DNA from: Kappaphycus alvarezii
Lineage: Eukaryota > Rhodophyta > Florideophyceae > Gigartinales > Solieriaceae
Length of the DNA: 64,000 nucleotides
NCBI GenBank assembly: GCA_002205965.3
Contig: NADL03000496.1
Location: forward strand, 248,001 to 312,000
Reading direction: 5' to 3'
The first letter of the stretch is position 1, and each line of letters begins with the position of its first letter. A program made the position numbers and the translations under genes. Below are positions 9,384-21,180 of this stretch, piece after piece. The notes beneath the pieces were generated by a model. The model was given only the letters and a program-made list of their open reading frames with translations. It was not told the origin of the DNA and ran no database searches.

Positions 9384-10264
9384 GTTAAATTGGGTAAATT
9401 GGGCTTACTTGAATTGGTTGGTTAAATTGGGTTAAATGGGGTTTCGGGTTTTTACTTATTGATTTTCTTCAATACTTGTAAAGGCCCACTAAAATTGACT
9501 GGCTTTGGAGCGGGAGGCAAACTTCTGCATGTTGCGGGCTACGACCAATCGCTTAAGCTGCACACGTGGACCAAATGGCATAGCTGATCTTTTGATAAAT
9601 CCGAGAGGATACCTTCGCCTTAAAGCTTCCGATACGGGCCACGATAGCGGCCGCATACTCGTCGACCACCTTGGATGTGGTCTCCGATGGGCATCCCAGG
9701 GTAAATGGGGTTTACTTGAATGGGTTGGTATACTTAATTTTCCTGCCAGGAGCAATCACAGACTAGGACTACTGTAAGTAGGGTAACCACTTACTGTACA
9801 TACCCTCAGAACGGAGGTTCTCTGGAATACACTGTATACACAATTTCAAGTTGTGGCCCAAGTTAAATTGGATTAAATGGGGTTTGTACTGAAACGGATG
9901 ACTAGTAGATTGGGGGAACAGGGTGGAACTAGACATAACAGTGAAGAGACCTGACTTGCGTAGGGACGGAGATACCATGAGAATAGAGGTTCTCTGGAAC
10001 ATACTAACTTGCACGTTGCGGCATTAAGACTCACTCAAGACCCCTTCCAGCAGACAACTGGCGTTAAATTGGGTGGTCCATTTCACGGACGACTTCTGGT
10101 TTACTTGAATGGGTTGGTATAAATTGGGTTTGGTTCACTTGAATGGGTTGGTATAAATTGGGTTTGGTTTACTTGAATGGGTGGGTTGGGTTAAATTGGG
10201 TTAAATTGGGTTGGTTTACTGCGAGTAATGAAAAGGTTGAAAGTCCTATGTACTTGTAATCAAA
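9384..10264 (+). repeat. Dispersed and tandem GGTTTACTTGAATGGG repeats
   Basis: Between the gypsy element and the next non-LTR copy there is no gene I can support. Stretches of TTAAATTGGG and TTTACTTGAATGGGTTGG recur at 9384-9450, 9698-9735 and 9860-9890. From 10099 two 34-bp units, GGTTTACTTGAATGGG plus TTGGTATAAATTGGGTTT, stand head to tail, followed by a degenerate third. The last part (about 10210-10264, TTTACTGCGAGTAATG) recurs inside a repeat at 16447-16504. Similar units occur at 49785-49945. About 9975-10065 also matches a non-LTR fragment at 48700-48780 (GGTTCTCTGGAAC, CTTCCAGCAGACAACT). Confidence 0.6.
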
Positions 10265-10295
10265 CCATTGGCAGGACCTATAATACAAGTGTTTG

Positions 10296-11226
10296 AGCGT
10301 GTGTCTTGACCTCCCTTGCGGCCCTTCCCCGCCAACTTCTCCTGCCACTGAATCGGACCAATCTCCCAATCCTGCTCCTCTGCCTCCCGTCCAATCCTAC
10401 CTGCGCGCGGCGACCATGCCCCCAACGGCCCCAAACCCTCCGCCGTCTCCCTTTCCTGGGTCGCCAAGGCCTCACCCAACATGGTGACCTTTCAGCTGTT
10501 CGGATCTCCACCAAGTTTGCGGGCCGTGTCCGCCGAGCTTCTCGCAGGCTTTTTGGGGAAACACCAAGCGAGTTGTCGTCGTCACGTCTCTTCCGGACTT
10601 TCCTGTACACGATCCGTCCGTTTTCCGCCGAACGATCACACAAGGTGGTTTTCCCGTCTTCTGTTCCATTATTCGCTCCTTTTCCCCTCATGTCTTCATA
10701 ACGTGCGCTGCCGAGCGGGATTTGGCGTCTTTGCCTCCAGCCTATACCGCCTTCCGAAACCTGGCGAAGACATCGGACAACTAGTACCCTCCCGAACTCT
10801 TGTTTTCCGAAATCATGGACATCTCTTTTGACCTGTCTCCTGCCCAGCTCCGCGACGTCCTTCCAAAACTTCGACAGGAAATCGAACGCCTGGAATCTCC
10901 GTCCTGCAGTGGTATCCTGCTGCTGCTCTTGCCCAATCCCTCTGCGAAATTGAATCCGCAGCTTACCAGACTCTTTCTGCCGATCCCACCTTTGCCCGGG
11001 ACATGCCTCCCCTCGCGCCCCCTTCGGTTCCCACTGTCCACTCAAGCGCCGTCGCGCCCGTCCAAAAGTGACCGATACGGACGGTTTTACCGTGGTTGCA
11101 CGTCGCGGCCCTGGGCCCGCGACCTCTTTTTCTCCTAGCTCCCCCGTTCCCCCGCAGGGTGATGGTCGGTTCTCTGTCCTCGAATACTTCCCAGTTCCGG
11201 AATCAATGACCGATAATGACCAGTAG
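10296..11226 (+). pseudogene. Family A ORF1 (frameshifted)
   Basis: Pro/Ser-rich start (SPATESDQSPNPAPLPPVQS), then pieces in changing frames that match ORF1 of the better copy at 56.1-57.1 kb: FSEIMDISFDLSPAQLRDVL near 10800 and the terminal MTDNDQ. The stop TAG (11224-11226) overlaps the ORF2 start in the same ATGACCAGTAG string as in the other copy. ORF1 proteins of non-LTR elements bind RNA; I see no zinc knuckle here, so that role is inference. Confidence 0.65.
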
Positions 11227-13045
11227 CGTTGCTTCTGTCCCTCCTACTGCCCTTACTTTCCCTGCTCTTTTCAGGGCTTCGATACCCGTTCTTCCGTACA
11301 TCCCTCGCCCAGTTCAAGTAGCGGCCCACGACCTCTATTTTGCCTTCCTGAGCCGTGTCATCGCTGGTCCGTCTGATGCACATCTTCATCGTGCCCTTCT
11401 CGAACTTGTCGCCCTCCCCAAATTCGTATTTCGACGCAATCATCCACGCCTCCATGGCTCGAGCCGCTCTAAAAACTGTTCCACTCCTGCTGACCGCATT
11501 CGTATCGCATCTTCCGGTCTCTTCGATGACCTCTTCATTGAAGCCCTCTCCCTCTTCAGTGCCTCCCACCCCCTTGCTACTCATGCCGACGCCTCTCCTT
11601 CCCCATCTACGCTCTAGCGCAGCCGCCGCTTACTGCACCGTGGCAGTCCTTCCCGCTCCACAGCAGCCTTACTGCACGATACCCCACCTGTTGTGCCCTC
11701 GGAAGACAATCTCCGCAGACTCAAATCCCTTCACCCCACGCCCGCGTCCCTCGTTCAGCCCCTCTTAACTCTCGTCTTCCCCCTGCAGTCAAGTTTTCTG
11801 TTTCGGATTGTTCGTAGAGCCATACATAGCCTCGACCCGTCCACCGCCCCTGGATCTGATGGCCTTTCCCCGGTCTTTCTCTGTATGTTGCTTCGACCTG
11901 CGGGGGAGTGCATCCCGTCCGTGACTGTCTTTATGTGCTGACCAAGTTTGTTAACATGTGTTCCAACGGCGAACTACCGGACTCGTGCCGGGCCTACTTC
12001 TGCGGGGGCTGGCTCACAGCTCTCCACAAGCCCAACGGTGGACTTCGCCCTATAGCTGTTGGTCTCCTCCTCCGCCGACTTATTGCCCGCCTCCTCGCTC
12101 ACAAGGCTTGCTCGACTGCAGCTTCCTACCTCTTTCCTGATCAACTCGGCGTGGGCGTTTAAAGTGGGGCTGAGGCCATTGTTCATGCCGTCCGTCGCCT
12201 AACGCAAAACACCAAGTTCCAGGACCACGTATTGGTCCAAGTCGATGCCCATAATGCTTTCAACAGCATTTCTCTACAACGCATTCTTGATGCCGTTCTA
12301 GACTTTGCACCTGGCATCGCGCGATTGGTTTACTACTGCTATTGGGATACCTCTTTTCTCCCACTCGGTTCATTCTCCATACTAAGCGCCGATGGCACTC
12401 AACACGGGGATCCGTTGGGGGCTCTTCTTTTCGCTCTCGCTCTCCATCCTCTCGTTCTCAAGTTCCAGGAGCAATTCCGGCTCCCGCTCAACGCTTGGTA
12501 TGCAGACGATGGGAACTTGGTCGTTCCCCGCTCGCAGGCCCTCGAGGCTTTGCAATTCTTCCAGAATCAGGGACAAGCCATCGGGTTCGCACTGAATATG
12601 ACCAAAACCCACGTCTACGGCCTCTCCTATAATCCTTCTCCCCTCACTCTTCCCTGCCCCTTCTCCACGCCCGATAGCTTTACCGTTCTCGGCTCTCCCA
12701 TTGGTTCCGATTCCCTCGTCAGCGCCGCATTCGATACCCGTCAAGCTGCAGTCCATCGCACCTTTTCCTGTCCTAAGTCCTTCGGTGACGCCCAGGTGGC
12801 CTACCACTTGCACCGTTTCTGTGCGAGCGCCTGTAAGGTTATTTATCTGCTGCGGACTCTCTCCCCCCCAATCTACGGCTTTGGCCGTCAGCTTAGCAGG
12901 GGTTTTTTCGCCGCCTTGCTTCCTTTGCTGCTTCCCGTCGCGGTTCCTCCCTCAACAGGAGCTCCGCGACATCGTTACCCGTTTTGCATTTAGTCTCCAA
13001 ATAATGCAGGCGCGACAGGTTTCTACTCGCCGCCCGCATCCGTAG
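11216..13045 (+). pseudogene. Family A ORF2 (RT; nuclease domain deleted)
   Basis: Begins MTSSVASVPPTALTFP at an ATG inside the last codons of ORF1. There is no apurinic-type endonuclease at the N-terminus. RT blocks: SLDPSTAPGSDGLSP (about 11830-11875), KPNGGLRPIAVG (about 12030-12065), an in-frame TAA near 12160, VQVDAHNAFNS (12235-12267), GTQHGDPLGALLFALALHPL and the catalytic YADD at 12499-12510. The Cys/His finger and nuclease are missing through a deletion near 12895; the C-terminal segment ARQVSTRRPHP resumes before the stop at 13043-13045. Several frameshifts make it inactive. Confidence 0.85.
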
Positions 13046-13110
13046 TTAATTTATGAATACCCTCCGCACGCTTCTGTGCGACATTGTACAACCAATAAAG
13101 ATTTACCACC

Positions 13111-13346
13111 ACCGAGCATGTGTGCCAACTAGAAAGTAGCTGGTAGACCGGTTGACAAGCAGGCTGCGTTGGAGGTGACCATCAACGCCGAAAATGGCCC
13201 TCACCCTGGGGTGTTGGTCCAAGACTCGGTTGGGGACCGCTCGGGCCACCCCCGTGAAGTGGCGGAACGCTTCTGGATGCCACCCCCTAGTGTGGAGATG
13301 GCAACTTGCACGAGTCTGTTCCTGCCAGGTAAGCTGGCTATGAGCC
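13111..13346. other. Spacer without recognisable gene
   Basis: A short stretch between the family A tail and the next LTR. A small open frame at 13169-13363 shows no motif. I see nothing else in it. Confidence 0.5.
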
Positions 13347-13818
13347 TGTTAGGCGCGTGCTGATAGGAACGGATTTTGTGTCGCCGTCATCTACAGACTT
13401 TTAGTTTACTGTACCACCTCCCCTTGTCCAAAATTGCTTATGGTTCCAGTCCTTCCTCATCCTCCGAGAGCCTTGCTTATCATTACCGCGGTCCTCTCCA
13501 AATTTACTTCCATTTTATCTAGATATTTTTATACTGTATCTACCCCTCTGAATCGATCCCGAATCAAGTTCTTTTCCCATTTTTGCTTACCTCCTCCTCC
13601 AAATTCGCTTTTTTGAGAAAAAGGGCGCAAATGCACTACTACAAAATCCCTTGCAGATTTATTTTACCCATTCCTAATCGAAAGAACCTGCCCCGGGAGC
13701 CTGTTTAAACCCCTTTATTCCAAGTTTCAAACGTCCCCGATTATTTTACTCATCACCCCTCTCCCCCCACACACCCAAAACACCTTCTATCCTCCGTCTA
13801 CAGTCATTTACAACCAAA

Positions 13819-14333
13819 ATGAATAACCTTCGCCCCTCCGCCCCCATCACCAAAAACCGCACCTCTCGCCCCTTAAACGGCCTTGTGCTCGCTGTATATG
13901 GCCCGACGGACGCAGACGACTACCTGCGACGCCAGACTAAGAAGAAGATAATCGAGTTCGTCCGCAAGCTTCTCGTCGAGGATGAGGCCGAGGAGGTACC
14001 TGAGGGGCAGGAGTGGGAGGTCGAGGGGGAGCTGGGGAGACCTTCGAGGAGCGAGCAGCCCCAGAAATGGTCTATGATGTTAAGGAGAACGAAGATGAAG
14101 ACGAGGACGAGGATGATGAAGGACAGGGAGGCATGGGAAGTGTTGGAATGGTGGAATGTATGGAACAAGTGGTGCCAACGATGGAACCGGATGGGTATAT
14201 CTTTAGTAGTTTAGATATCTCCCAGGAGGAAATAGATAGTTATAAGCCGTTCGCAGATATCTGTGGGGACTGCTTGGGCAGCGTGGATATTTTAGAGGAG
14301 TTTTTTGGATCTGATTTAGAGAATGGGAAATAA
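13819..14333 (+). pseudogene. LTR-embedded ORF, copy L1 (unknown family, one frameshift)
   Basis: N-terminal block (131-codon frame): NNLRPSAPITKNRTSRPLNG, then YGPTDADDYLRRQTKKKIIE. The frame then changes near 14010-14040 into a 106-codon frame with ETFEERAAPEMVYDV, an acidic run (NEDEDEDEDDE) and the C-terminal block VVPTMEPDGYIFSSLDISQE, PFADICGDCLGSVDI, LFGSDLE-type end. Copy L3 shows the same two frames with the same offset; copy L2 has middle and end in one frame. The order basic N-terminus, acidic middle, conserved CxxC-containing C-terminus recurs in all copies. I do not recognise the protein. Confidence 0.6.
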
Positions 14334-14458
14334 GAGGACCTCATTGATTGTTAGTTTCTTAATTATCTTTTGTTTAGATTATATCGTTCACAAAAATTGT
14401 TTTTATGCATTTCCTGGTACATTCTGTAGTTTTGTTCGGACTTTAGGGGTAGCCAAAA

Positions 14459-14480
14459 GTCTATATAAGCTGAGTAAACT
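14459..14480 (+). promoter_or_regulatory. Core promoter (TATA) of long LTR L1
   Basis: TCTATATAAGCTGAGTAAAC, identical in core to the gypsy LTR promoter. It lies 130 bp after the stop of the embedded ORF, which places the ORF upstream of this promoter, inside U3. Confidence 0.6.
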
Positions 14481-14801
14481 GCTTCCACATGGAGAGTTCA
14501 AGCAAGTTGGCAGACAACTTCAAGCCAAGTCCTGAGTAGTAGGGAGTTGAGAGTCAACCTCAGACTCAAGAAACATTTTTCCTACGCTGCTCACAGAGCA
14601 TCAGTGGTAGACCCTGCCCCTTCCATACTTGCTTGTATCCCATTCAACTGTCGTCCCTATACACTCCTTTTTGTTCGTTCAACTATACCACGGTAGCACT
14701 TTTGTCGCTTGCAACACCTCCTTCTTGGGGTAGTTGGTTCTGAATATCTCTTCTCCCGACGATTTACCCCTATCAGAGGCGATCTGATTCGTATTTATTT
14801 T

Positions 14802-15443
14802 TCAGGACATACTGAAAGACTTTCTGAATAAACAAAGGGTTGGGAGAAACAAAAAAACGGTAGTTGGATCGGTCAAGCAAATTCCTAATATCGGGAAAAA
14901 AGCCGTGCGGATTACGACTACGCGTTCCTGAGGGCCCACAGTTAACCTAGAGAGGACTAGCTTTACGAATTCTATTCTCAGACCAGCAAATGTCTCCTTG
15001 ATTGTCACTGTAGAGCATGGTTGGGTCATCATTTGAGCAGTGAAGCTCTTCGAGAAGAGATCGAAGCCAAAGAACTTTCTTGCAAGAGTCACTCATTGAT
15101 ATTTGTTCTGCCTCAGTCGTAGATAGTGCAACACAAGTTTGCTTTTGAGCTTCACCAGTCGATTGTGCCCTTGCCGAGCATCAACAGATTCCCAGATGTC
15201 GACTTTTTGGAAGAAACCTCTACAGCACAATCAGCGTCAAAATACGCAAATAGTTCATTTCCAGAGTCATCCTGCTGCAGTAATAACCGAAAGGTAGAAA
15301 GTACCCTTCAAATAGCGTATAATTCTTTCAAGTGCTTTCCAGTGAGCACTCCGAGGACCACTTGTGTATCGACAAAGAATTTCCACAGCAGCAGAGATAT
15401 CCGGACGAGACCTCGTCGACAAAAACAGTTAGGAACCCAATAG
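14802..15443 (-). pseudogene. Copia 1 RNase H region
   Basis: Near 15060-15150 the sense strand encodes CVALSTTEAEQISMS, the RNase H signature of copia elements (usual form: ALSTTEAEY). Flanking codons are interrupted by stops. The end is cut by long LTR L1. Confidence 0.7.
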
Positions 15444-15494
15444 CTCTTGATATCTGACTTTGTCAACAGGCTTACTTACCTTGCCATCCAATCC

Positions 15495-16328
15495 TCAAAG
15501 TGACATAATGGTCGGTGATGGATTGCAGGTATCCATTTCAAATCTGGACAGTACTTGTCTGATAAAGTGTTCCTGAGAAAGCCAAAGACGATTGTGCTCC
15601 ATCAGCACGGATATACCCAAGAATGGATGCAGTGGCGCAAAACCTTTGATTTCAACATGCTTGGTAAGCTGGCATTTGACGATAGCCGCCAGTTTCTCCG
15701 AGGAACCAGCGACAATAATGTATTCAACGTACAGTACAAGCCATACCTCCTCATCACCAAACTTGCAGTAGAATAAAAAATCACCTGCCTTGGAACTGAC
15801 AAAGCAAATAAGCTTCATGATCTCACAGAACCTTTCAAACCAAACCCTGGGCGACTGCTTTAGGTCGTACAAACCCTTGTTCAATTTGAAGGCTTCTCCT
15901 TCAGCGCAAATGGCAACGCCCCATGGAGGACTGACATACACATCGGTTTCGATTGGATCCTGCAAAAATGCAGAATTAACATGAAGCTGATGCATTACCA
16001 AACCCTTCTAAACCGCGAAAGCCAGCACAACACGGACTGTGCAGAAATATGCTACTGGTGCATAGGTTTTTTCAACAAACCCTTGCACAGAGCCCTGGGT
16101 GACCAGTCCGGCTTTCTCCTTTGCATCATCTTCCTCCCAAAAAACGAAGCAGGTCGTTATGCACTTGGCCCCAGGTGCCAGAGTAGTTTTCGCCCAAGTT
16201 TTATGATGCTGAAGGGACGACAGGTCATTGTCAATAGCTTCCTTCCATTCCGATGCCTCCGGTCCGGATAGGGCTTCATCAATTGCTCTAAGCTCAGCGT
16301 CCGAAAGGTTCTTAGAGACTTTTGCCAT
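15495..16328 (-). pseudogene. Copia 1 reverse transcriptase (catalytic box changed)
   Basis: Two pieces. 16008-16328 starts MAKVSKNLSDAELRAIDEAL and contains EWKEAIDNDLSSL. 15495-16001 contains LHVNSAFLQDPIETDVYVSP, LNKGLYDLKQSPRVWFERF and LYVEYIIVAGS where active copia RTs have YVDD. The loss of both aspartates shows it is dead. The frame break lies near 16005. Confidence 0.85.
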
Positions 16329-16343
16329 TTCTAATGGACTTCA

Positions 16344-16556
16344 GAAGTTCCTTCCCCATTACAGTGTCGGTATACCCTTTTTGAGTTGATTGCGGTTGTC
16401 CTGAAACCATGGGATAGACCGGATATATCTTCCAAAAGGGAAAATTGGTTTAGTTTACTGCGAGTAATGGAACGGTTGAGAGTCCTCTGTATTTGTGATC
16501 AAAAAAAAAAACAATGTAATCTCTTCCAAAAGTAAAACAACCAAACCTTTCCCCTT
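16344..16556 (+). repeat. Dispersed repeat R (copy 2) containing a second repeat
   Basis: Left part (GGTATACCCTTTTTGAGTTG, GGGATAGACCGGATATATCT) and right part (AGTAAAACAACCAAACCTTT) match repeat R. Between them 16447-16504 is a copy of a separate repeat also found at 10210-10264 (TTTACTGCGAGTAATG), followed by an A-run. A nested short insertion is likely. Confidence 0.55.
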
Positions 16557-17825
16557 CAGAAGTCAGTCTGACTCCTGTTCATGACAGAGTAACGTCGAGC
16601 AGCTGGAGGATTATCATCATCCGTATCTGCATCATACAATAACTCACTAGATGCTGGCTCTGGTGGCATCTGATCAACAGTGTCATCAACCTGATTATTA
16701 GACCTGTCAGGGTGGTAAGTGAGCGCATCTCTTACCTCCTCACTGCTCATGTCCACCATTCCAGATTCATCCTCAACATCCGCAGCAGGCAAATGGTTTT
16801 GCTCTGAACCTTTGGCAGTATATTAAAACGGACAGAACGACAATCTGAGCGATGCTTAGGGGACTTATTCCCTTCTGGCGACGTGCTTTTCGAGACCATA
16901 AAGTCATCACTGTCATCGCCCTCGTCTACCGCCTTGTCTTTGCCTGGAAGCACGTCCTCTGCAATATTAACATGCCGCACAACTGTAACACACCGACGAT
17001 CAAGTGGCCAAACCTAGTACAGCCAGTTGTCCAAACAGTGCACTAAAAATCTCTTTTCTGAATTTGAGTCAATTTTGCGGCGTTTTTCTTCTGTAACGTT
17101 CACCCAAACGGGGCAACCAAAGAATTTGATGTGATCAATCCGCGGTCGAGAGCCCAACAGAAGCTCCAAGATGATTTAGTAGCGCCTCTGGGTTCGAAGA
17201 AACGATTTCGTTTGTATACTGCATGGACCACAGCTTCAGCCCAGAGTGATCTGGAGAGCCGGGCATAAGACAAAAAGCACGAGCAACTTCCTCGACAGTG
17301 TGATTCAGGCGCTCCGCAATACCGTTGTTCCCTTTAAAGTACGGCTGTGTCAGACGTTGAACAATTCCCTTTTGTTCTAAGAATGAAGACAATGCAATGT
17401 ATTCGCAACCCCTGTCACTGGGCAGCTTGCGAACCAGACAGGAGAGGTTCCTGTCAAACCATGGTAGAAACTTTTCGAATGAACTTGCAACGGTCAATCT
17501 TGCGCGCAATTGGCATGATAGTTGAGTAACCACTAAACTCATCAATAAAATAAACGTAGTAGCGAGCCCCACAGAGGGACTTCGTAAACATTGGGCCGCA
17601 AACGTCCGAGTGGATGACCATCCCAACCTCTTTAGCACGATGCAAGTTAGGGTGACTCGGCAATCTGGATTGATTGCCCTTCATATATAACTCACAAACA
17701 TGCTGAGATCTACGACCACTGTTTATATGGTGTCCAGAGACTGTTCCTTTCCTACTCATCCTCCTAATCGTGCTGACGTCGCCATGACCTAACCGATTGT
17801 GCAAGAGAATTTCGCTAGCTGTCAC
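16556..17825 (-). pseudogene. Copia 1 pre-integrase and integrase
   Basis: 17454-17825 has LLHNRLGHGDVSTIRRM (His-x-His zinc part), CELYMKGN and the core VIHSDVCGPMFTKSL, YYVYFIDEFSGYSTIMPIA (first Asp). 17135-17638 has LPSDRGCEYIALSSFLEQKG (second Asp) and NNGIAERLNHTVEEVARA (Glu). 16556-16980 is the acidic linker before RT. At least three frame changes. Confidence 0.88.
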
Positions 17826-17899
17826 GGTGGGCTAGAGCGCAGCGCAGCACGGATTGGCAAGATATCCTCAGGGAAATGATTCAAGTTCTCATCGTCTGC

Positions 17900-19331
17900 G
17901 CGAACAAAAATCCATCAAAGGGACCAGCAACTTACAAAAAAAATTATCGATCCCGCCTTTGAATCCGCTTACCGTCCTTTCCAAATTTGTCTACCAATCT
18001 TCGTAGACATTTTAATATTGTATCCTCTCCTCCAAATCTACTTCAAAGCAGCGTTTTACGTCTTTTTTATCTAGCTTCTTCATAAAATTCACTCCTTATG
18101 TAGAAATTTCACGCAAATGCGCAACTGAAAAATCGATTTTAACTTTTTAGTACCGACTCCAGTCCGTCTCTAAGGTGTACTTAAATAAATTTACCCAACT
18201 TTTATGAGATCCTCCAACCTCTACACACACTACCCTCCCCCTCACACCTTCTATCCTCCATTTACAATCGCCTCACTACATTTACAAACAAAATGAACAA
18301 CCTTCGCCGCTCCGCCCTCATCACTAAAAACCGCCCCTCTCGCACTTTAAACGGCATTGCGCTCGCTGCATATGGCCCGACGGGCGCAGACGACTACCTG
18401 CGACGCCATACGAAGAAGAAGATCATAGAGTTCGTCGCGAACTCTTCGTCGAAGATAATGCAGAAGAAGTCAGCGATGGTAATGCAAAGAAAGAAAAGGA
18501 TGAGCTTAGCAAGTCGTTTGAGGCGTGGGTGGCCCCGGATTTAGTTTACGAGGGTGATGAGGCAGAAGAATTCAGTGAGGTGGAGCGGGGCTGAATAGTA
18601 TTAACCAAGTGGTCCCGACTCTGGAACCGGATGGGGCATCTTCAGTGGTCTAGATATTTCGCAGGAGGCAATGGAGAATTCTAAGCCGTTCGCGGATACT
18701 TGTGGGGACTGCTTGGGTGGAATTAATATTTTGGGGGAACTGTTTGGCTCGGACCTGGAGGACTAATATATTAAGATAGGAATCTAGATATTTATCGTGA
18801 TAGTATCTACTGCTAGTCTTTCTTGCTCACACGATTCCATTGGATGCATTTTATGGTTTTTAGTATGTTTTTTTGAGACTTTAGGTTTAACCAAAAAGTC
18901 TATATAAGCTGGGTAAACTGTTTAATCTTGTGGAGGTCAAACACGTTGACAGACAAACTTCAAAGGAGATATTACAGTAGTAACGAAGTTGGTAGTCATC
19001 TTCAGGCCCAAAATTTATAAACGGCTCTCAGGCCTCGATGTTAGGTCGAAGAGCCTACCTCTTTAAGATTTTTGGATGATCCACTGAGCCCTATTCCATT
19101 TCAGCCTATTGCATTTGCCTTGCGACGTACACGGAGGCAGATGTGTCGTTCGCAAGGCAAAGGTACAGCCTGGCCCTTTCGGACAAAGTAGGTTGCCATA
19201 GATTTCTTGTCCGTATACAGCACTTTCTGTTCCCAAAACTACCTTGCCATAGCACTTTTGTCGCTCGCAAAACCTCCGTTTTTGGATAGTGGGCGTCAGA
19301 TATCTCTCTTTACGCCGACTTCCTGCTAACA
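17900..19331 (+). mobile_element. Long LTR with embedded ORF (copy L2, diverged)
   Basis: Lies between integrase and protease of copia 1, so it inserted there. It ends GCTAACA; the exact start (about 17.90-17.93 kb) and target duplication are not clear. It shares TCTATATAAGCTGGGTAAAC at about 18899 and the R/U5 end (GGTAGT...AACCTCC) at lower similarity than L1, L3 and L4. Confidence 0.65.
18293..18765 (+). pseudogene. LTR-embedded ORF, copy L2
   Basis: Opens MNNLRRSALITKNRPSRTLN, then YGPTGADDYLRRHTKKKIIE. After a one-base shift in FVR (about 18437) a single frame carries ELFVEDNAEEV, KSFEAWVAPDLVYEG and later pieces include NSKPFADTCGDCLGG and LGELFGSDLED before TAA at about 18763. The conserved ends match copies L1 and L3 although the DNA is more diverged. 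Confidence 0.55.
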
Positions 19332-19468
19332 AATAAAGTAGAGAGAATCCTACAAGTATCCATGAATCCGAGTCAAACCATTCATAGTAGCATTATTTTC
19401 CCCAAGCGGCTGCTGAAGTGAACCTCAAAACTTTCTTTGCACAGCTCGGAGACAAATAGGATTCATTT

Positions 19469-20520
19469 TCAGTTGAGGTACATACAATGCAACACACAAC
19501 AAGGTGTACTTGACAAAAAACAGTCTACACCATGGCGAATTACAGCACGGAGTAAGACGTCACCAACAGTGTTCGAAGTGACCTCAATTCCATCCCCAAG
19601 CACGATACGATGAGCAGGTATCTGGCGTACACTGCGCAGTGACTTGATGTCCTTAACCATACTTAAAGAGGCTCCAGAATCCAAAAGAATAGAGCTCTGA
19701 CCCCTTAACTTCCCTTTCACGGCCTTGAAAGCACTATCATTCCTTTCATCTGTTCATTCAGCGCAGAAACTACTAGCAAGTCACGACCAGTACTTACAAG
19801 TAGACCGCGTGTTTTACCAGCGAAGTCATTTGTTCCATTACTGTCATCATCTTGCGCATTATTCCGGTGTGGAAACTTACGCGCAAAGTGACCCAGCTTG
19901 CCGCACTAGAAGAACAGCCCTCTTCCAGAGGGTTTCTTGTGTCTTCTGTTTCCCCTCCGTAACCTTTGCTGGCTGACAGCGAGAGCCCTGCTGAGTGATC
20001 GGCGAGGATCTGGACTTGAAGATTTCGCAAATGTTCTGTCCTCATATTCTGAAGCAACATTGCCGAAACTGTTTCCCAATAAGTCTTTTAACTTCTCTTT
20101 TGAAGCGAAATAACAAGATGCCCATGAGGAGATTTATTACTATCGCCAAATGAGGCAAGCAAGGTAGCGACTTGAACTTTAGGCTCAATTTCACACTTCA
20201 TTGCCTCCAGTCGACTGTAGACTTCTTCGAAAGCATCGATGTAATCTACCATTGCGTGACATTTATAAGTTAACTTATTCAACCAGGCGATTAAATGAAC
20301 CTTTGTTGCAACATTAGCCACCGCATACCGGTCCTGAAGCCTTTTCTACATCCGGAACGGGTTTCGGTTCTCACAGATAAAGGCCCGCAAAGGCTTGTCA
20401 CCTAAACCGCGAATGATTATCTCACATGCTTCGTCAACCTTTTTCAAAGTGGTGTCATTCAGAGCACCATTATTCCTTCCAATGAAATCGGTAGACACCC
20501 CGTTAAATACCCTCTTAAGC
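19469..20520 (-). pseudogene. Copia 1 gag and protease
   Basis: 20088-20321 is the copia Gag region (YIDAFEEVYSRLEAMKCEIE, VATLLASFGD). Near 19870-19910 a zinc-knuckle remnant reads CGKLGHFARK, with a stop just before it. 19469-19720 is the protease with SSILLDSGASLSMV (catalytic Asp kept). Broken by several stops. Confidence 0.75.
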
Positions 20521-20719
20521 CGTCTCAGTCCCTATCGCCCACAAATTGAAGATTTCTCCATCCCTTGCTGAAAACTTGTAGGTTTACTTGGCCTCTTCCA
20601 TGACTGACGACAAGATTCACACAGAAAACACCAAAACATTGACAGTAACACAACCCAAGCGGTCCCCAAACTGCAACGGATGGGAAATGAGACGGACCAC
20701 AGATTGAACAAGGGCACAA

Positions 20720-21180
20720 ACTACAACGAAATAGTAATGGAAAGAATACTCAATACACAGTTTGGGCCGATAAGCAGACGCAAACACTGGCTATTGAGCT
20801 GAGCTGAGGGTAAAAGAATCTCAGACTTCAGAGTTTTTATACACTATAAATACAAATGAAATCCTTCGTAAACCCGCTGAAACCGAAAGAGTAGAAATAA
20901 ACAGCGCTACTCGAACAATGTGGGAGCTAACGCAGCTTGAACAACAAACAACATATTAATTTCCGAGCATAATCCCAAAGCTGACATCGATAGTAGCGAG
21001 ATAGGCATTTCGTCCGATTGGATAGCGCGCATGCGCACGAAAATCTCGAGATAATTACCTAACCAAAATACAACGTCAAGAAAAATAAGTAGATTAGAAT
21101 GTGGACACTTCCAAAGACGTTCCAACTTGAACAAACAACTAAGATAGACTGTGTTTTAACACTCTACGACTGACGATATC
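20720..21180 (-). repeat. Possible 5' LTR of copia 1
   Basis: Lies upstream of gag. The sense strand contains TATTTATAGTGTATAAAAAC near 20838-20857, a TATA-like promoter, and TGTTAAAACACAG near 21155, a plausible LTR start. No partner LTR is in the window, so the ends are estimates. Confidence 0.35.

Larger units (their letters stand above)
10290..13110 (+). mobile_element. Non-LTR retrotransposon family A, copy A1 (5'-truncated, internally deleted)
   Basis: Aligns along its length with the minus-strand copy at 53.2-57.3 kb. It starts about 130 bp inside ORF1 of that copy, has lost roughly 1 kb near 12895 (RT thumb joined directly to the last 50 residues) and ends in AATAAAGATTTACCACCACC. 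The 3' UTR has a short hairpin (CGCAC-GCTTCT-GTGCG, about 13067-13082). The tail is a simple repeat rather than poly(A). Confidence 0.88.
13347..14775 (+). mobile_element. Solo long LTR with embedded ORF (copy L1)
   Basis: Begins TGTTAGGCGC and ends CCCCTATCA, flanked by GAGCC (13342-13346) and GAGGC (14776-14780), a target duplication with one change. The last about 440 bp match the R/U5 half of the gypsy LTR, including TCTATATAAGCTGAGTAAAC. The first about 1 kb has a different U3 and holds the ORF. It aligns with copy L3 (32437-33994) from end to end. No internal region or partner LTR is present, so it is a solo LTR or a new LTR-only element. Confidence 0.82.
14776..21180 (-). mobile_element. 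Ty1/copia element 1 (decayed, interrupted)
   Basis: In sense direction from right to left: a possible 5' LTR, gag, protease, [insertion of long LTR L2], integrase, RT, RNase H. Integrase before RT identifies copia. The left end is lost at the L1 insertion; a 3' LTR is not visible. Stops and frameshifts occur throughout. Confidence 0.82.

Noticed and set aside
9111-10014. Open frames of 80-90 codons
   Set aside because: No motif, and they run through non-coding repeats.
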